Below are positions 37,180 to 46,859 of a stretch of DNA of 64,000 nucleotides, piece by piece. Position 1 is the stretch's first letter. Every line of letters begins with the position of its first letter. The notes under the pieces were generated by a model, which saw only the letters and a list, made by a program, of their open reading frames with translations, did no database searches and had not been told where the DNA came from. Both the position numbers and the translations under genes were made by a program. The DNA is taken from NCBI RefSeq assembly GCF_026250525.1, contig NZ_CP111051.1:167363-231362 (forward strand), read 5' to 3'. This stretch comes from Chondrinema litorale (lineage in GTDB: Bacteria; Bacteroidota; Bacteroidia; Cytophagales; Flammeovirgaceae).

Positions 37180-37213
37180 AAAAGCTTGAGTATCACAAAA
37201 ATTCAAGTTTTTT
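37180..37213 (+). terminator. Terminator after the broken SBBP gene
   Basis: AAAGCTTGA (37181-37189) pairs with TCAAGTTT (37203-37210), allowing one G-T pair, and runs into TTTTT. It lies 53 nt past the restored stop. Confidence 0.5.
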
Positions 37214-37313
37214 ATACTAATTTTTTATGAAAAATAACTGATTTATTTTTTAATATTTATTCTTGGTATCGTTATAAAATATGGAATGTTAAACCAATTT
37301 TTAAAGCGACAAA

Positions 37314-40300
37314 ATGAATAAATTTCTAGCACTAATAATTAGCTTTTTAATACTTCAAACTAATTTTGTTTTTGGACAAACTTATGTCTCAGGAACATTA
37401 ACCGAAGATACCGAATGGACAATTGATAATTCGCCTTATATCATACAAAATACAGTAGAAATACCTAATGGAATTACTTTAACTATCAATAAAGGTATTG
37501 AAATTAAAGTTGAAAATGACACTGTAATGTCAAACAACCATATTATAGTTAAAGGGCAAATTACAGCAATTGGAGACATATTGAATAATATTACATTCAA
37601 TAATACAAGAATACTTTTTTATAATACTAATTTGACAAACTCTAACTTATCATATATAAGTTTTAACAATTTTAGTGGAGTCTACATCGGATATAAAATA
37701 TCATGGTGGGAAGATCCACAAAACTCTGGCATACTTAATATAACAAACTCTTTCTTTAATAAAGATGTATATTTAGAAACTTGTGGGAAAAAAAATGATG
37801 CTCAATTAGTTGTAAAAAGTTCAATATTTAATAATTCTAACATCACTCAATATACATACTCTGAACAAATCAATTTCTCTGATTGTGAATTTTATAAAAC
37901 TAACTTCCTAAATAGTTTAAATACAGGTGATTTAAATTTCGCTAATTCATATATCAGTGAATGTGAAATTAATTCACTGCATAATGTTGGTAAAATAAAT
38001 GATTCTGAAATATATAATTCCTCACTTTATTTTTATGAATTAATTTGTAAAAACTCGGTATTTTCTGAGTCAAAGCTTGAAAGTACATTTTACATGAATA
38101 TTGAAGACTCAAAACTTTTGAACACTATAAGTGAAATAAATGCTGAATCAGTAACACTCAAAAATACAATTTTCAGAAATGATAATGCCTCTAATATAAG
38201 TTGTCTAAACTTCTATCATAATAAATATGATCTGAATACAGAAAAATGGATTAATGATATTGAAGTTATAATTAAACAATGTACATTTGAAAATTTTAAA
38301 AATGCAATAGTGGTCAATAACCCAGAGTCTCTTCTGTGGATTTTAAAGCAAAATAATTTTATCAATATCAGCAATTATTTTATAATAAATAATTTTGAAG
38401 AAAATATTGATGCAACAGAAAATTATTGGGATTCTATAGATGAAGAAGTTATAAGTGCTAAAATATATGATGCATATGATGATGATAATTATGGAATTGT
38501 AGATTATTCGAATTATCTTATTTCTCCTTCTAAAAACCTTCCAATAGATAAGCCAAATAATGTTTTAAAAGCTCTTAAAGAAAAGAATCTTTTTTTAAAC
38601 TGGAATTCAAATTCCGATCCTGACCTAGCTGGCTATAAAATTTATTACAAATCTACAGAGGATTATCGCTTTACTTTTTTAGCCGATGTAGGCAACACAA
38701 CTTCCTATTCTACTGATGCTATTTCTATTGATGATGATATTGTAATAACTGCATATACCACTGATGCTGATGGAGTTACCGATATGGCAGAAGGAAATGA
38801 AAGTGGATATTCTGATTATGCGACACTCTTCTTCCATGCTGAATTAACTTCAACAAATTTGATTTGCTCTGATAAAGAAATAGAAGTTTCAATCGCTGAA
38901 AACTATAATTTCTCCAATGAAAATCTATATATCCTGCAACTATCTAATAGTGATGGTAGTTTTGAGGAACCTATTGATCTAGATACTATTCAGAGTAATG
39001 ATACACATTCTTATTTTCTTTCTTCTTTTTTACCAGAAGAATTAGAAGATGGTAAAAATTATCTACTAAGAACCTACGCTACAGAAACTGAAGTAAACTC
39101 TGTATCCATATCTATTACTTATTACAAAACTCCTTCTTCTGATTTTACGCTGTTAGAAGAAAGCTGTCAATCAGATACATTATCAATATCTTATAATGGT
39201 GTCTTAACTGAAGGTCTAACTTTAGATTGGGAGCTAGATGGGGCTCAAATTATCGAAAATGTAAATGATACTTTATTGAAAGTTATTTGGCCTTCTTTCG
39301 GTGCAAAAGAAATAACTCTTACTACTTCTGTAAATGGTTGCTCTAACACGACTTCTAAATCTATTATAATAAAAAAGACACCTACACCAACTTTTGATAT
39401 TCAATCTAGTATTTGTGATGGTGAAAAAGCAATAGTCTCTTACAATGGAAATGCTGATGAATTTGCCACATTTAATTGGAATTTTGGTGATGCGATTTCT
39501 AACTCTATTGGTTCTAACAAGTTTGAATTAGCTTGGGATACATATGGTACCAAATATATCAGTCTGCAAGTTGAGCAAAATGGTTGCAGCTCTATGGTAT
39601 TTACTGATTCTTTAACCTATAGTCCTTTTCCTGAGCTTAATTTTGTAGCAAATACTTCTGTGTGTCATAATGAAAATTACCTAATCACATATATTGGAAC
39701 TACAGAAGGCAGTATTACTTGGGATTTTAATGGAGCTGAAATTATTTCCGGTTCAGATACTGGTCCTTATGAACTTAAATGGAATTCTTCTGGTGAGAAA
39801 GAAATCTATTTTGCTATCGATAATAATGGTTGTGTAAAAGATACTTCCATTTTTATTAATGTAACTCCACTACCCACAACCCCAGAGATCTGCATGGTTA
39901 CAGTAGATGAAGAAATGTCTAAAAACATGCTGGTTTGGAATTACGATATTGAAACTGTTGAAAAATTTGGTATCTATAGAGAAACAAATGCAGCTGATGA
40001 GTATAGTCTTATTGAATATGTAGAAGCAAATAGTTTTAATACTTATATCGATCAACAATCTGCACCTGCACAGGCTGCTAACAGATATAAAATTTCTGCA
40101 GTCGATAGTTGTGGCACCGAAACACAACTTAGTAATTATCACAAAACTATCCACTTAACTATTAATAAAGGATTAAACAACGATTGGAACCTCATTTGGA
40201 CTGGCTACGAAGGTTTATCATTTAGCACTTACAGAATTTACAGAGGTACTTCTGATGACGATTTAGAACTACTCACCGAAATTACTAGCTCTGCCACATC

Positions 40301-40697
40301 ATATACAGATACTGAAGCACCTAGTAGAGGAAATATCAATTACCAAATTGAAGTGTTAAACCCTAATAGCTGTGGAGAATCTATTAATGGCAGAATGAAA
40401 GATAACAGTAGTATTAAATCGAATATTGCCAGATATGGAGCTGTAACGGCAATAGATAATGCTATCGAAAATATGGATATTTATCCAAACCCAACACAAG
40501 ATAAAATTCAAATCAATTTTCAGTCTGTGCCAAATGGTTCTTACTCAGTTCAAACAATCAGTGGAAAACTAGTAAAACAAGGTGAATTAGAACAATCAAT
40601 GCAAATCGATTTAAAAGATCAAGCAAATGGTATTTATTTGCTCATTTTCAATACTGAAAATGGAAGCTCTTCTAAGAAGATTTTTAAGGGGAAATAA
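37314..40697 (+). CDS. Large secreted protein with beta-helix, fibronectin/PKD-like domains and T9SS type A sorting domain
   Basis: A protein of 1127 residues. After the signal peptide (ending VFGQ), residues about 20-400 look like a right-handed beta-helix (EIPNGITLTINKGIEIKVEN and many short N/S-rich repeats). A fibronectin-III-like domain follows (DPDLAGYKIYYKSTEDYRFT). PKD-like modules with paired Cys and repeated DGEKAIVSYNGNADE-type units come next, then further fibronectin-like units (SFSTYRIYRGTSDDDLELL). The final 80 residues are the type A CTD (NMDIYPNPTQDKIQINF, GIYLLIFNTENGSSSKKIF). It should be exported by T9SS; polysaccharide binding is likely but not shown. Confidence 0.88.
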   Translation: MNKFLALIISFLILQTNFVFGQTYVSGTLTEDTEWTIDNSPYIIQNTVEIPNGITLTINKGIEIKVENDTVMSNNHIIVKGQITAIGDILNNITFNNTRILFYNTNLTNSNLSYISFNNFSGVYIGYKISWWEDPQNSGILNITNSFFNKDVYLETCGKKNDAQLVVKSSIFNNSNITQYTYSEQINFSDCEFYKTNFLNSLNTGDLNFANSYISECEINSLHNVGKINDSEIYNSSLYFYELICKNSVFSESKLESTFYMNIEDSKLLNTISEINAESVTLKNTIFRNDNASNISCLNFYHNKYDLNTEKWINDIEVIIKQCTFENFKNAIVVNNPESLLWILKQNNFINISNYFIINNFEENIDATENYWDSIDEEVISAKIYDAYDDDNYGIVDYSNYLISPSKNLPIDKPNNVLKALKEKNLFLNWNSNSDPDLAGYKIYYKSTEDYRFTFLADVGNTTSYSTDAISIDDDIVITAYTTDADGVTDMAEGNESGYSDYATLFFHAELTSTNLICSDKEIEVSIAENYNFSNENLYILQLSNSDGSFEEPIDLDTIQSNDTHSYFLSSFLPEELEDGKNYLLRTYATETEVNSVSISITYYKTPSSDFTLLEESCQSDTLSISYNGVLTEGLTLDWELDGAQIIENVNDTLLKVIWPSFGAKEITLTTSVNGCSNTTSKSIIIKKTPTPTFDIQSSICDGEKAIVSYNGNADEFATFNWNFGDAISNSIGSNKFELAWDTYGTKYISLQVEQNGCSSMVFTDSLTYSPFPELNFVANTSVCHNENYLITYIGTTEGSITWDFNGAEIISGSDTGPYELKWNSSGEKEIYFAIDNNGCVKDTSIFINVTPLPTTPEICMVTVDEEMSKNMLVWNYDIETVEKFGIYRETNAADEYSLIEYVEANSFNTYIDQQSAPAQAANRYKISAVDSCGTETQLSNYHKTIHLTINKGLNNDWNLIWTGYEGLSFSTYRIYRGTSDDDLELLTEITSSATSYTDTEAPSRGNINYQIEVLNPNSCGESINGRMKDNSSIKSNIARYGAVTAIDNAIENMDIYPNPTQDKIQINFQSVPNGSYSVQTISGKLVKQGELEQSMQIDLKDQANGIYLLIFNTENGSSSKKIFKGK

Positions 40698-40722
40698 AAA
40701 TAATTTGAACCCAATTATGACT

Positions 40723-40755
40723 AGCTATCTCTTTAAACAGGGATAGCTTTTTTTA
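40723..40755 (+). terminator. Terminator after the 1127-aa T9SS cargo gene
   Basis: AGCTATC (40723-40729) pairs with GATAGCT (40742-40748), followed by TTTTTTT, 25 nt past the stop. Confidence 0.85.
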
Positions 40756-40839
40756 TATCATATTTTTATCCCTTTTTAAGTAGTCCATTTAAAATGAAGT
40801 AAAGTATAATAAATGAAGATACTACACTAACATAATTAT

Positions 40840-43110
40840 ATGAAAGGATTTTTTGGACTTCTGATTTTAACTCTCTCTTTTTCAGCTTGTGAGAAAAAAA
40901 CATCACATTTAACATCACACAGCCCTGTTGATTATAAAGACTCATATTACTCAGACACTTCATTTATACAAGAATATCACGAAGGTTTTCTTATAAGTAC
41001 CCAAAACCCAGATGCTAACAATGTAAGAGCGATTCAACCAGATAAGCAAGGTAATATTTGGATTGCCAGTAAAGATGGTATTTATAAAAAAAATGCAGAT
41101 TCAAACAACTGGAGTTTAATTATTACAGGAAAAAATCAGGGACCTGCTTACGATGTAGCAATCGATAAAACTGAAAATATCTGGATGGCTACATGGAATG
41201 GTGTATATTCCTTTCAAAAAAATAAACTTGAAAAAATAAAAGGAACAAATACTCCTAAACCACCAATTGCTAAAATTGTAACTTCTGAAGAAGGCATTTA
41301 TGCAATGGGTCCTTTCGGAATCTGGCTTTATCAAAATTCTAAATGGGAAGAAAAAAATTATAAAACTGCTAAAACGATTAGAGCTGCCATTTCAGATGGG
41401 GAGGAAGGACTATGGATAGGAACTGATGTAGGCTTGTACCACTGTAATGATGCTAAAACCATCTTATATCAAAAAAATGAAGACCTAATTAGTGCTTATG
41501 TAAAAGGCATTGATTTTAGTAAAACTGGTGACTTGTGGGTTGGAGGTCTTGGAGGTGTTTCTATAAGAAATCAATCTACAAAGATTGGAGAAAAAAGGCC
41601 AAAAGATGGTATTACTCATTCCGAAGTTAATGTTGTAAAAACTGCTCCTGATGGTAAAATTTGGGTAGGCACAAATTATGGAATTACTCGATTTACCCCC
41701 GGTGATACTGCTTATTCTGTAAGACACAGTAAACGCTGGCTAATGGATAATGAAGTAAGAGATATTACTTTCGATGAAGTTGGAAACGCATGGATAGCAA
41801 CAGCGAATGGAGTAAGCAATATCAAAAGAATGGAAATGACTTTGGCAGATAAAGCCCATTATTTCTATAATCAATTAATTGAGCGACATGTGAGAGAGCC
41901 TTGGATTATTGGCAGGTTCAAACTAACCACTGCCGGTGATACAAGTACAATGGTTCCTGACGATGATGATAATGATGGAGAGTTTACCTCCAACTATTTG
42001 GCAATGGAATCTTTCCGATATGCTGTTACTCAAGATCCTCAAGCTAAAGAAAGAGCTAAAAAAGCTTTTGATTTTCTACAGTATTTAAGAGAAGTAACCG
42101 ATGCCAATGGTTTCTTCGCAAGAACAATTATTCCAGTATCATGGGAGCAATCTCATGACATGAATCGCACCTATACTGAACATGAATTAGCAGAAGAGTT
42201 AATTAAAAATCCTAGGCATAAACCAGTAGAAACTCGCTGGCATGTTTCAGAAGATGGTGCTTGGAAATGGAAAGGTGATACCAGTAGCGACGAGATTTGT
42301 GGTCATTTCTTTGGCTATTATTGCTACTATAATTTAGTAGCTAATAATACCGAAAAACAAAGAATTGCTGAACATGTAAGCAAAATTACTGACCATTTAT
42401 TAGAGAATGGTTTTAACTTGGTTGATGTGGATGGAACCCATACCAAATGGGGAGTATGGTCTCCAAAACTCTTAAACGATGATCCTGATTGGGCACAAGA
42501 ACGCGATTTAAATTCTCTTGAGATTCTATCATTCTTAAAATTTGCATACCATATCACAAAAAATGAAACTTATCAAGAAGCTTATTTACATCTTATAAAT
42601 GATGAAGGTTATCTAGAAAATGCGAAGAATCTTTATACAAAAAACCCTGCATGGGAAACCTATTTCGATATTTACCTTGCGCTTTACCTATATCCTTCTT
42701 TAATAAAATACGAAGAAAATCCTGAACTTCAAGCAACTTACAGAGCTCACTTAGAGCAATGGTATAAGAAATACAGCAAAACTAACAGCCCTTTACTTAA
42801 CTTCACCTACAACTATTTAACTGGCAGCAACGATGGTTTAAAAAACTCCATTTTCTTTTTAAAAGACGCTCCGCTCGATTTGGTTGACTGGGAAATAGAC
42901 AATGGTAGTCGCGAAGATCTACAAATTGTTAGAAAACCAATTCTCGAAGACATTCAAGTAAATCAATTAAGGCCTCCTAGTGAATATCGTACCATGCGCT
43001 GGGATAGAAATCCTTACCATGCAGTAGGAGGAATAGCAACGCAAGAACGCGAACCAGTATATTGGTTGCTACCATATTGGATGGGTCGCTATCTCGACTT
43101 GATAAAGTAA
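40840..43110 (+). CDS. Lipoprotein fusing a two-component-type beta-propeller to an alpha-helical toroid domain
   Basis: A 756-residue protein with lipobox SFSAC (Cys17). Residues about 55-350 form regulator-propeller blades (QPDKQGNIWIASKDGIY, DGEEGLWIGTDVGLYHC, APDGKIWVGTNYGITRF, DEVGNAWIATANGVSNI), as in the sensor part of hybrid two-component systems, but no kinase follows. Residues about 355-756 are alpha-helical and Trp/Tyr-rich with an (alpha/alpha)-barrel look (DEICGHFFGYYCYYNLVANN, DGTHTKWGVWSPKLLNDDPD, WETYFDIYLALYLYPSLIKY), as in glycan-active enzymes. It is followed 27 bp later by a polytopic membrane protein, so they probably work together. The activity is not known. Confidence 0.8.
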   Translation: MKGFFGLLILTLSFSACEKKTSHLTSHSPVDYKDSYYSDTSFIQEYHEGFLISTQNPDANNVRAIQPDKQGNIWIASKDGIYKKNADSNNWSLIITGKNQGPAYDVAIDKTENIWMATWNGVYSFQKNKLEKIKGTNTPKPPIAKIVTSEEGIYAMGPFGIWLYQNSKWEEKNYKTAKTIRAAISDGEEGLWIGTDVGLYHCNDAKTILYQKNEDLISAYVKGIDFSKTGDLWVGGLGGVSIRNQSTKIGEKRPKDGITHSEVNVVKTAPDGKIWVGTNYGITRFTPGDTAYSVRHSKRWLMDNEVRDITFDEVGNAWIATANGVSNIKRMEMTLADKAHYFYNQLIERHVREPWIIGRFKLTTAGDTSTMVPDDDDNDGEFTSNYLAMESFRYAVTQDPQAKERAKKAFDFLQYLREVTDANGFFARTIIPVSWEQSHDMNRTYTEHELAEELIKNPRHKPVETRWHVSEDGAWKWKGDTSSDEICGHFFGYYCYYNLVANNTEKQRIAEHVSKITDHLLENGFNLVDVDGTHTKWGVWSPKLLNDDPDWAQERDLNSLEILSFLKFAYHITKNETYQEAYLHLINDEGYLENAKNLYTKNPAWETYFDIYLALYLYPSLIKYEENPELQATYRAHLEQWYKKYSKTNSPLLNFTYNYLTGSNDGLKNSIFFLKDAPLDLVDWEIDNGSREDLQIVRKPILEDIQVNQLRPPSEYRTMRWDRNPYHAVGGIATQEREPVYWLLPYWMGRYLDLIK

Positions 43111-43137
43111 TTCTATAATTGAAATATAAACTAGACT

Positions 43138-44421
43138 ATGATTAACAAATCACTACTATTCAACCTGCTAATAGTAGGTTTTACTCTCGGTACAACTTGG
43201 GCGATTAGGGGAAAATTTGGCCACGAGCAAGGAGCTGCATGGGCTGGAGCTATAGCAGCTGTTGCTATTCTACTAATTTCTAAAAGAGAAGACTGGTATC
43301 ACAAACTATTTAAAGCAACCTTAGCCGCAGCAATTGGTTGGGGCGTTGGTGGAATTATGAGTTATGGAGTACTTGTAGGATACGGCAAAGGTACAGACTT
43401 TATCAATGTGTATTATGGTTTGCTCTCTCTGTTTACTGTAGGTGGTTTGTATGGTTTTATAGGTGGTGGCCTCTTCGGTTTAACCCTCACAGAAACTGAT
43501 AAAACTAAAATTAATTGGGGCTTCTTATTTGTTGGTTTAGTTGCTGGAGGGATTATTACTTATTTCTTCTTGATATATGAATGGGAATGGTTTATGACTC
43601 CTCCCCGATCTGAACTTTGGGCTGTATGCCTTGGTATGGCTTTCTTTTTAATCTGGTTTATGGTAGATAATAAATACAAAGCTGCATTACGAGTAGCTGT
43701 ATTTTCTGGACTAGGTGGTGGCTTTGGTTTTGCCTTTGGCAATTTTCTGCAAGTATTAGGAGCCGTTTCTGGTATAGTCTTCAACTTCTGGAATGTGATG
43801 GAATATTCTCTCGGTTTTTGGGGCGGAATTGGAATGGCTTACGGAACATTTACTTCTAACTGGGAGACCACATCAGCAATACAAAAAAAATCATCAAACC
43901 TAATTCCATTATTATTAGTAGTTTTCTTTATACCTTTTGTGGTTTGGGATCAGAGTTTTACGAGTAGTAAACTTACAAAAAGTTATGCTCAAGTATTTAC
44001 CCAAGATAGTTCAACCGTTGCCTTTTACATTCAAGTAATTTCTTTATCCATATTATTAATCTTTACAGCATTTGTGTTGGTAAGATATTATTATGAGAAA
44101 AAAGGAAATCTGATTAATTATTCCCGGCAAGATGTAGCCATTTTTTTCTTAAGTCTATTTGGCTTATATTTAATTTATGACTTCTTGATTTCCGCTGCAT
44201 TGGTTCAATACGATAGACTCGAACATTATCTCTATATTATCAACTTTGTATTAATTGCTCTTTCTTTCAATAAATTAAAACCATTATTTTATAACAGAAA
44301 TACTGACATTGGAAAATGGGCCATGAGCCTTGTATTAACAATAATGGTATTAGCCGTTTTGGCAATTTTTCTAATAAGTTCTCATACAGAAATGCCCCAT
44401 GCGAAAGTGAGATTTGAATAA
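43138..44421 (+). CDS. Polytopic inner-membrane protein of unknown function
   Basis: A 427-residue protein with about 10-12 membrane spans and many Gly-rich helices (TLGTTWAIRGKFGHEQGAAW, GWGVGGIMSYGVLVGYGKG, GLYGFIGGGLFGLTLTETDK). The conserved-looking WAIRGKFGHEQGA turn near the N-terminus carries Arg and His inside a membrane region, suggesting a transport or channel role. It resembles no classical transporter family I recognise. It follows the propeller-toroid lipoprotein by 27 bp and is probably its operon partner. Confidence 0.75.
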   Translation: MINKSLLFNLLIVGFTLGTTWAIRGKFGHEQGAAWAGAIAAVAILLISKREDWYHKLFKATLAAAIGWGVGGIMSYGVLVGYGKGTDFINVYYGLLSLFTVGGLYGFIGGGLFGLTLTETDKTKINWGFLFVGLVAGGIITYFFLIYEWEWFMTPPRSELWAVCLGMAFFLIWFMVDNKYKAALRVAVFSGLGGGFGFAFGNFLQVLGAVSGIVFNFWNVMEYSLGFWGGIGMAYGTFTSNWETTSAIQKKSSNLIPLLLVVFFIPFVVWDQSFTSSKLTKSYAQVFTQDSSTVAFYIQVISLSILLIFTAFVLVRYYYEKKGNLINYSRQDVAIFFLSLFGLYLIYDFLISAALVQYDRLEHYLYIINFVLIALSFNKLKPLFYNRNTDIGKWAMSLVLTIMVLAVLAIFLISSHTEMPHAKVRFE

Positions 44422-44423
44422 AT

Positions 44424-44450
44424 GAAAAAAGCAGGAAATACTCCTGCTTT
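44424..44450. terminator. Bidirectional terminator between converging genes
   Basis: AAAGCAGGA and TCCTGCTTT pair around a 5-nt loop. The minus strand runs into TTTTTTCATT, so it mainly serves the esterase gene at 44478, but it can also end the membrane-protein transcript from the left. Confidence 0.8.
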
Positions 44451-44477
44451 CAATGTATCTTGATCCTTTAGCTTTTG

Positions 44478-45581
44478 TCAATTACCTGCACTACTTTTTA
44501 GCTCTGCTAGTTTTACATCTACATGCGGGCTATTAGGATATAATTCTTTATTAAGTTGAAAGAAAACCTCTGCATTTTTAGGCCTATCAGTTTTCAAACA
44601 ATAATCGCCCAGCCAGTCTACTAAAGACTCTGGTGGTTTAATCTGATAATTTAGCTTTTCAGAAATTTCTTGGTAATTAAGTGTCAACATTTCAGGATGT
44701 TCAGCCACCATTTTAATTTCAGACTGGTAACCATCATATATAAACTTCAACCCATAATATTCTGCTGGTAATGGAACAGAACCATGGTCTTCATCTTCGA
44801 AATAACGATAAGCCCATTTCAACCCATTATTAGGATATTTTTCCAATTCTAATTTAAAAGCCATAATCGCTCTTTGGTGATAGGTAGTTGTATCCAGTTC
44901 TGTAATTCGATTATTTGCCTGTGCTAGGTACAATAATTTACCATCAAAGTTTTCCGTCTTAAACTTCTGTTTAGCTTGATTTAACACGTAATCATCGTGC
45001 CACCATATACTTGGATCAATTGCTATATAAGCATCGAATAAATCTTTTCTGGTAAGAAATGTATTTAGTACTGTGAGGCCTCCAAATGAATGACCTACAA
45101 ATAACTTATAATCATTTGTTCGATATTTTTTCTCTATTACAGGCATTAATTCTTTTTCTAAAAATGCCATAAAGTTGGGCCCACCACCACTGGTTTTAAA
45201 AGAGTGTTTTGGCCCTTTGCCTTCATTATAATAGTGTGTTGGTGTTAAGTCTCTTGCTCTATCCGTATTTAGTATACCTACCATAATCATTTGTGGAGCA
45301 GAAGCATAAACACCTTTACTCAAAAACTGCTGTATACCAGATAATGAATGAAAATGACTATCTCCATCAAGAAAATACATAATTGGATATTTTCTTGGTG
45401 CATAGGTATCATTATTATAATCGGAAGGGAGGTAAATCCACACTGCTCTTTCTTCGCCCAATACATTAGAATAAATTGTATACTTTTCTCCAATTACAAT
45501 TGGTTCTTGGGCAAAAGCATAATTTGAAAAGATGGACAAGAGCAGAAACTGTATTAATATTTTTAAGTTAGTCATAGCCAA
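44478..45581 (-). CDS. Secreted alpha/beta-hydrolase of the enterochelin-esterase (IroE/Fes-like) group
   Basis: A 367-residue protein with signal peptide ending YAFAQ. The esterase fold is shown by AVWIYLPSDYNND, YPIMYFLDGDSHFHS, and the nucleophile elbow GHSFGG with Ser165, plus a late His in DEDHGSVP. The C-terminal 60 residues look TPR-like. In the context of a siderophore receptor and PepSY membrane protein, it probably hydrolyses an imported ferric siderophore or a related ester. An alternative ATG lies 6 nt downstream (45575). It sits 42 bp after the PepSY gene. Confidence 0.85.
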   Translation of the reverse strand: MAMTNLKILIQFLLLSIFSNYAFAQEPIVIGEKYTIYSNVLGEERAVWIYLPSDYNNDTYAPRKYPIMYFLDGDSHFHSLSGIQQFLSKGVYASAPQMIMVGILNTDRARDLTPTHYYNEGKGPKHSFKTSGGGPNFMAFLEKELMPVIEKKYRTNDYKLFVGHSFGGLTVLNTFLTRKDLFDAYIAIDPSIWWHDDYVLNQAKQKFKTENFDGKLLYLAQANNRITELDTTTYHQRAIMAFKLELEKYPNNGLKWAYRYFEDEDHGSVPLPAEYYGLKFIYDGYQSEIKMVAEHPEMLTLNYQEISEKLNYQIKPPESLVDWLGDYCLKTDRPKNAEVFFQLNKELYPNSPHVDVKLAELKSSAGN

Positions 45582-45623
45582 TTAGATTCAGTTTCAAATA
45601 TCTTTTCAACAAAGGTAGTCAAA

Positions 45624-46793
45624 TTAAACTTCTACCTTCTCCCCTCTATTTGCTATTTTTTTATTTCTTTTCTTAGGTTTCTTTTTTCTCTTACCCCACC
45701 AAATGATAAAACCTGTCACAGGAAGACTTGTAGCGACGATTCCAGTAATAAAAGTGATAGTTTTACCTAACAAACCTAACCAAGTTCCCATGTGCAACAT
45801 CCACCAAGTATTTTCAATATCTTCGTGCAACATTGCTTTGTTAGGTACATTTATCTCTTCGCCTGTATATTTATTAATAAAAAATGCCTGACCAACATAG
45901 TTTTTTAATCCTACAAAAGATGATGCATTGAGCATATAATAACCTTGTTTATCCATAAAGTAAGTACCAAGCTGTACAGCCGTTACCTCAGGATATTTTT
46001 GATAATACCTATCTAGTACTGGATTTATAGGAGCAATCGCCATTGTACTATCATTTTTAGGAAGTTGTTCTTCCCAAGCATGCGAAGGATCACCACCAAA
46101 CATACTTACAGTGGCTGCTGCAAATGGCTTGAAGGCTATTATTAATCCTGTTATTGCTAATACAAAAGAGATTGAAAGAGTGTAAAAACCGAATACATTA
46201 TGCAAGTCGTAGTTTACTCTTTTAAACTTGGCTCCCCAACGTACAGTAAAACTGTTATTCATTTCTCTCTTCGTCCATCGTTTTGGCCACCAAAGTACAA
46301 TGCCTGTAATTAAGCCGATAACAAATATGATTGTAGAGATATCGACAATCCATTCGCCAACCGGACCAAGTAAAAGTGAGTTGTGCAAGTGGGCTGTGAT
46401 GTAGAAAAAATAAATGGTGCCATCATCTTTCATAATTTCACCAGTGTAAGGGTTCATATATACTAAGCGAAGCCCTTTATCCAGATCGTATGAGTTAAAT
46501 TTTACTGAGCGAGCTGGATCTTTGTAGGAAACCATATAACCGGGAGCTTTTCTATTTGGATAAGCTGCTCTAAACTTTGTAAGTAACTCCTCAGTAGGAA
46601 GTCTTTCATTTTTAACTTCTGAAACATATAAAACATCTCGATTAGCAAAATCGATGATCTCATCACAAAAAACAATAATTGTCCCTGTGAGGCAGACAAA
46701 AATTACGATGAGGGAAGAAACAAGACTTGGCCACAAGTGCAGCCAATCAATAATTTTTCTCAGTTTTGATTTTTCTCCTTTTTTACGCTTCAT
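45624..46793 (-). CDS. PepSY-associated transmembrane protein (iron-uptake type)
   Basis: A 389-residue protein with the PepSY_TM layout: N-terminal helix with LHLWPSLVSSLIVIFVCLTG, a large periplasmic PepSY segment (AAYPNRKAPGYMVSYKDPAR), the motif TAHLHNSLLLGPVGEWIVDI, further helices (RVNYDLHNVFGFYTLSISFV), and a C-terminal span before a very basic tail (KRKKKPKKRNKK). Several His residues in the helices fit a haem-b or ferric-reductase-like role. Such genes accompany TonB siderophore receptors and may reduce iron. It follows the receptor gene, from which it is separated by a terminator-like hairpin. Confidence 0.9.
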   Translation of the reverse strand: MKRKKGEKSKLRKIIDWLHLWPSLVSSLIVIFVCLTGTIIVFCDEIIDFANRDVLYVSEVKNERLPTEELLTKFRAAYPNRKAPGYMVSYKDPARSVKFNSYDLDKGLRLVYMNPYTGEIMKDDGTIYFFYITAHLHNSLLLGPVGEWIVDISTIIFVIGLITGIVLWWPKRWTKREMNNSFTVRWGAKFKRVNYDLHNVFGFYTLSISFVLAITGLIIAFKPFAAATVSMFGGDPSHAWEEQLPKNDSTMAIAPINPVLDRYYQKYPEVTAVQLGTYFMDKQGYYMLNASSFVGLKNYVGQAFFINKYTGEEINVPNKAMLHEDIENTWWMLHMGTWLGLLGKTITFITGIVATSLPVTGFIIWWGKRKKKPKKRNKKIANRGEKVEV

Positions 46794-46818
46794 AGTTGGA
46801 TGAATGAATTTTAATAAT

Positions 46819-46849
46819 TAAAAAAGCGACCGAGAAAATCTCAGTCGCC
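46819..46849 (-). terminator. Hairpin between the siderophore receptor and PepSY genes
   Basis: GCGAC plus GAG pairs with CTC plus GTCGC (one A/C mismatch, 5-nt loop), with TTTTTTAATT on the minus strand. It lies 11 nt past the receptor stop and should reduce transcription into the PepSY and esterase genes, giving higher receptor expression. Confidence 0.8.
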
Positions 46850-46859
46850 TTAGCTAATA

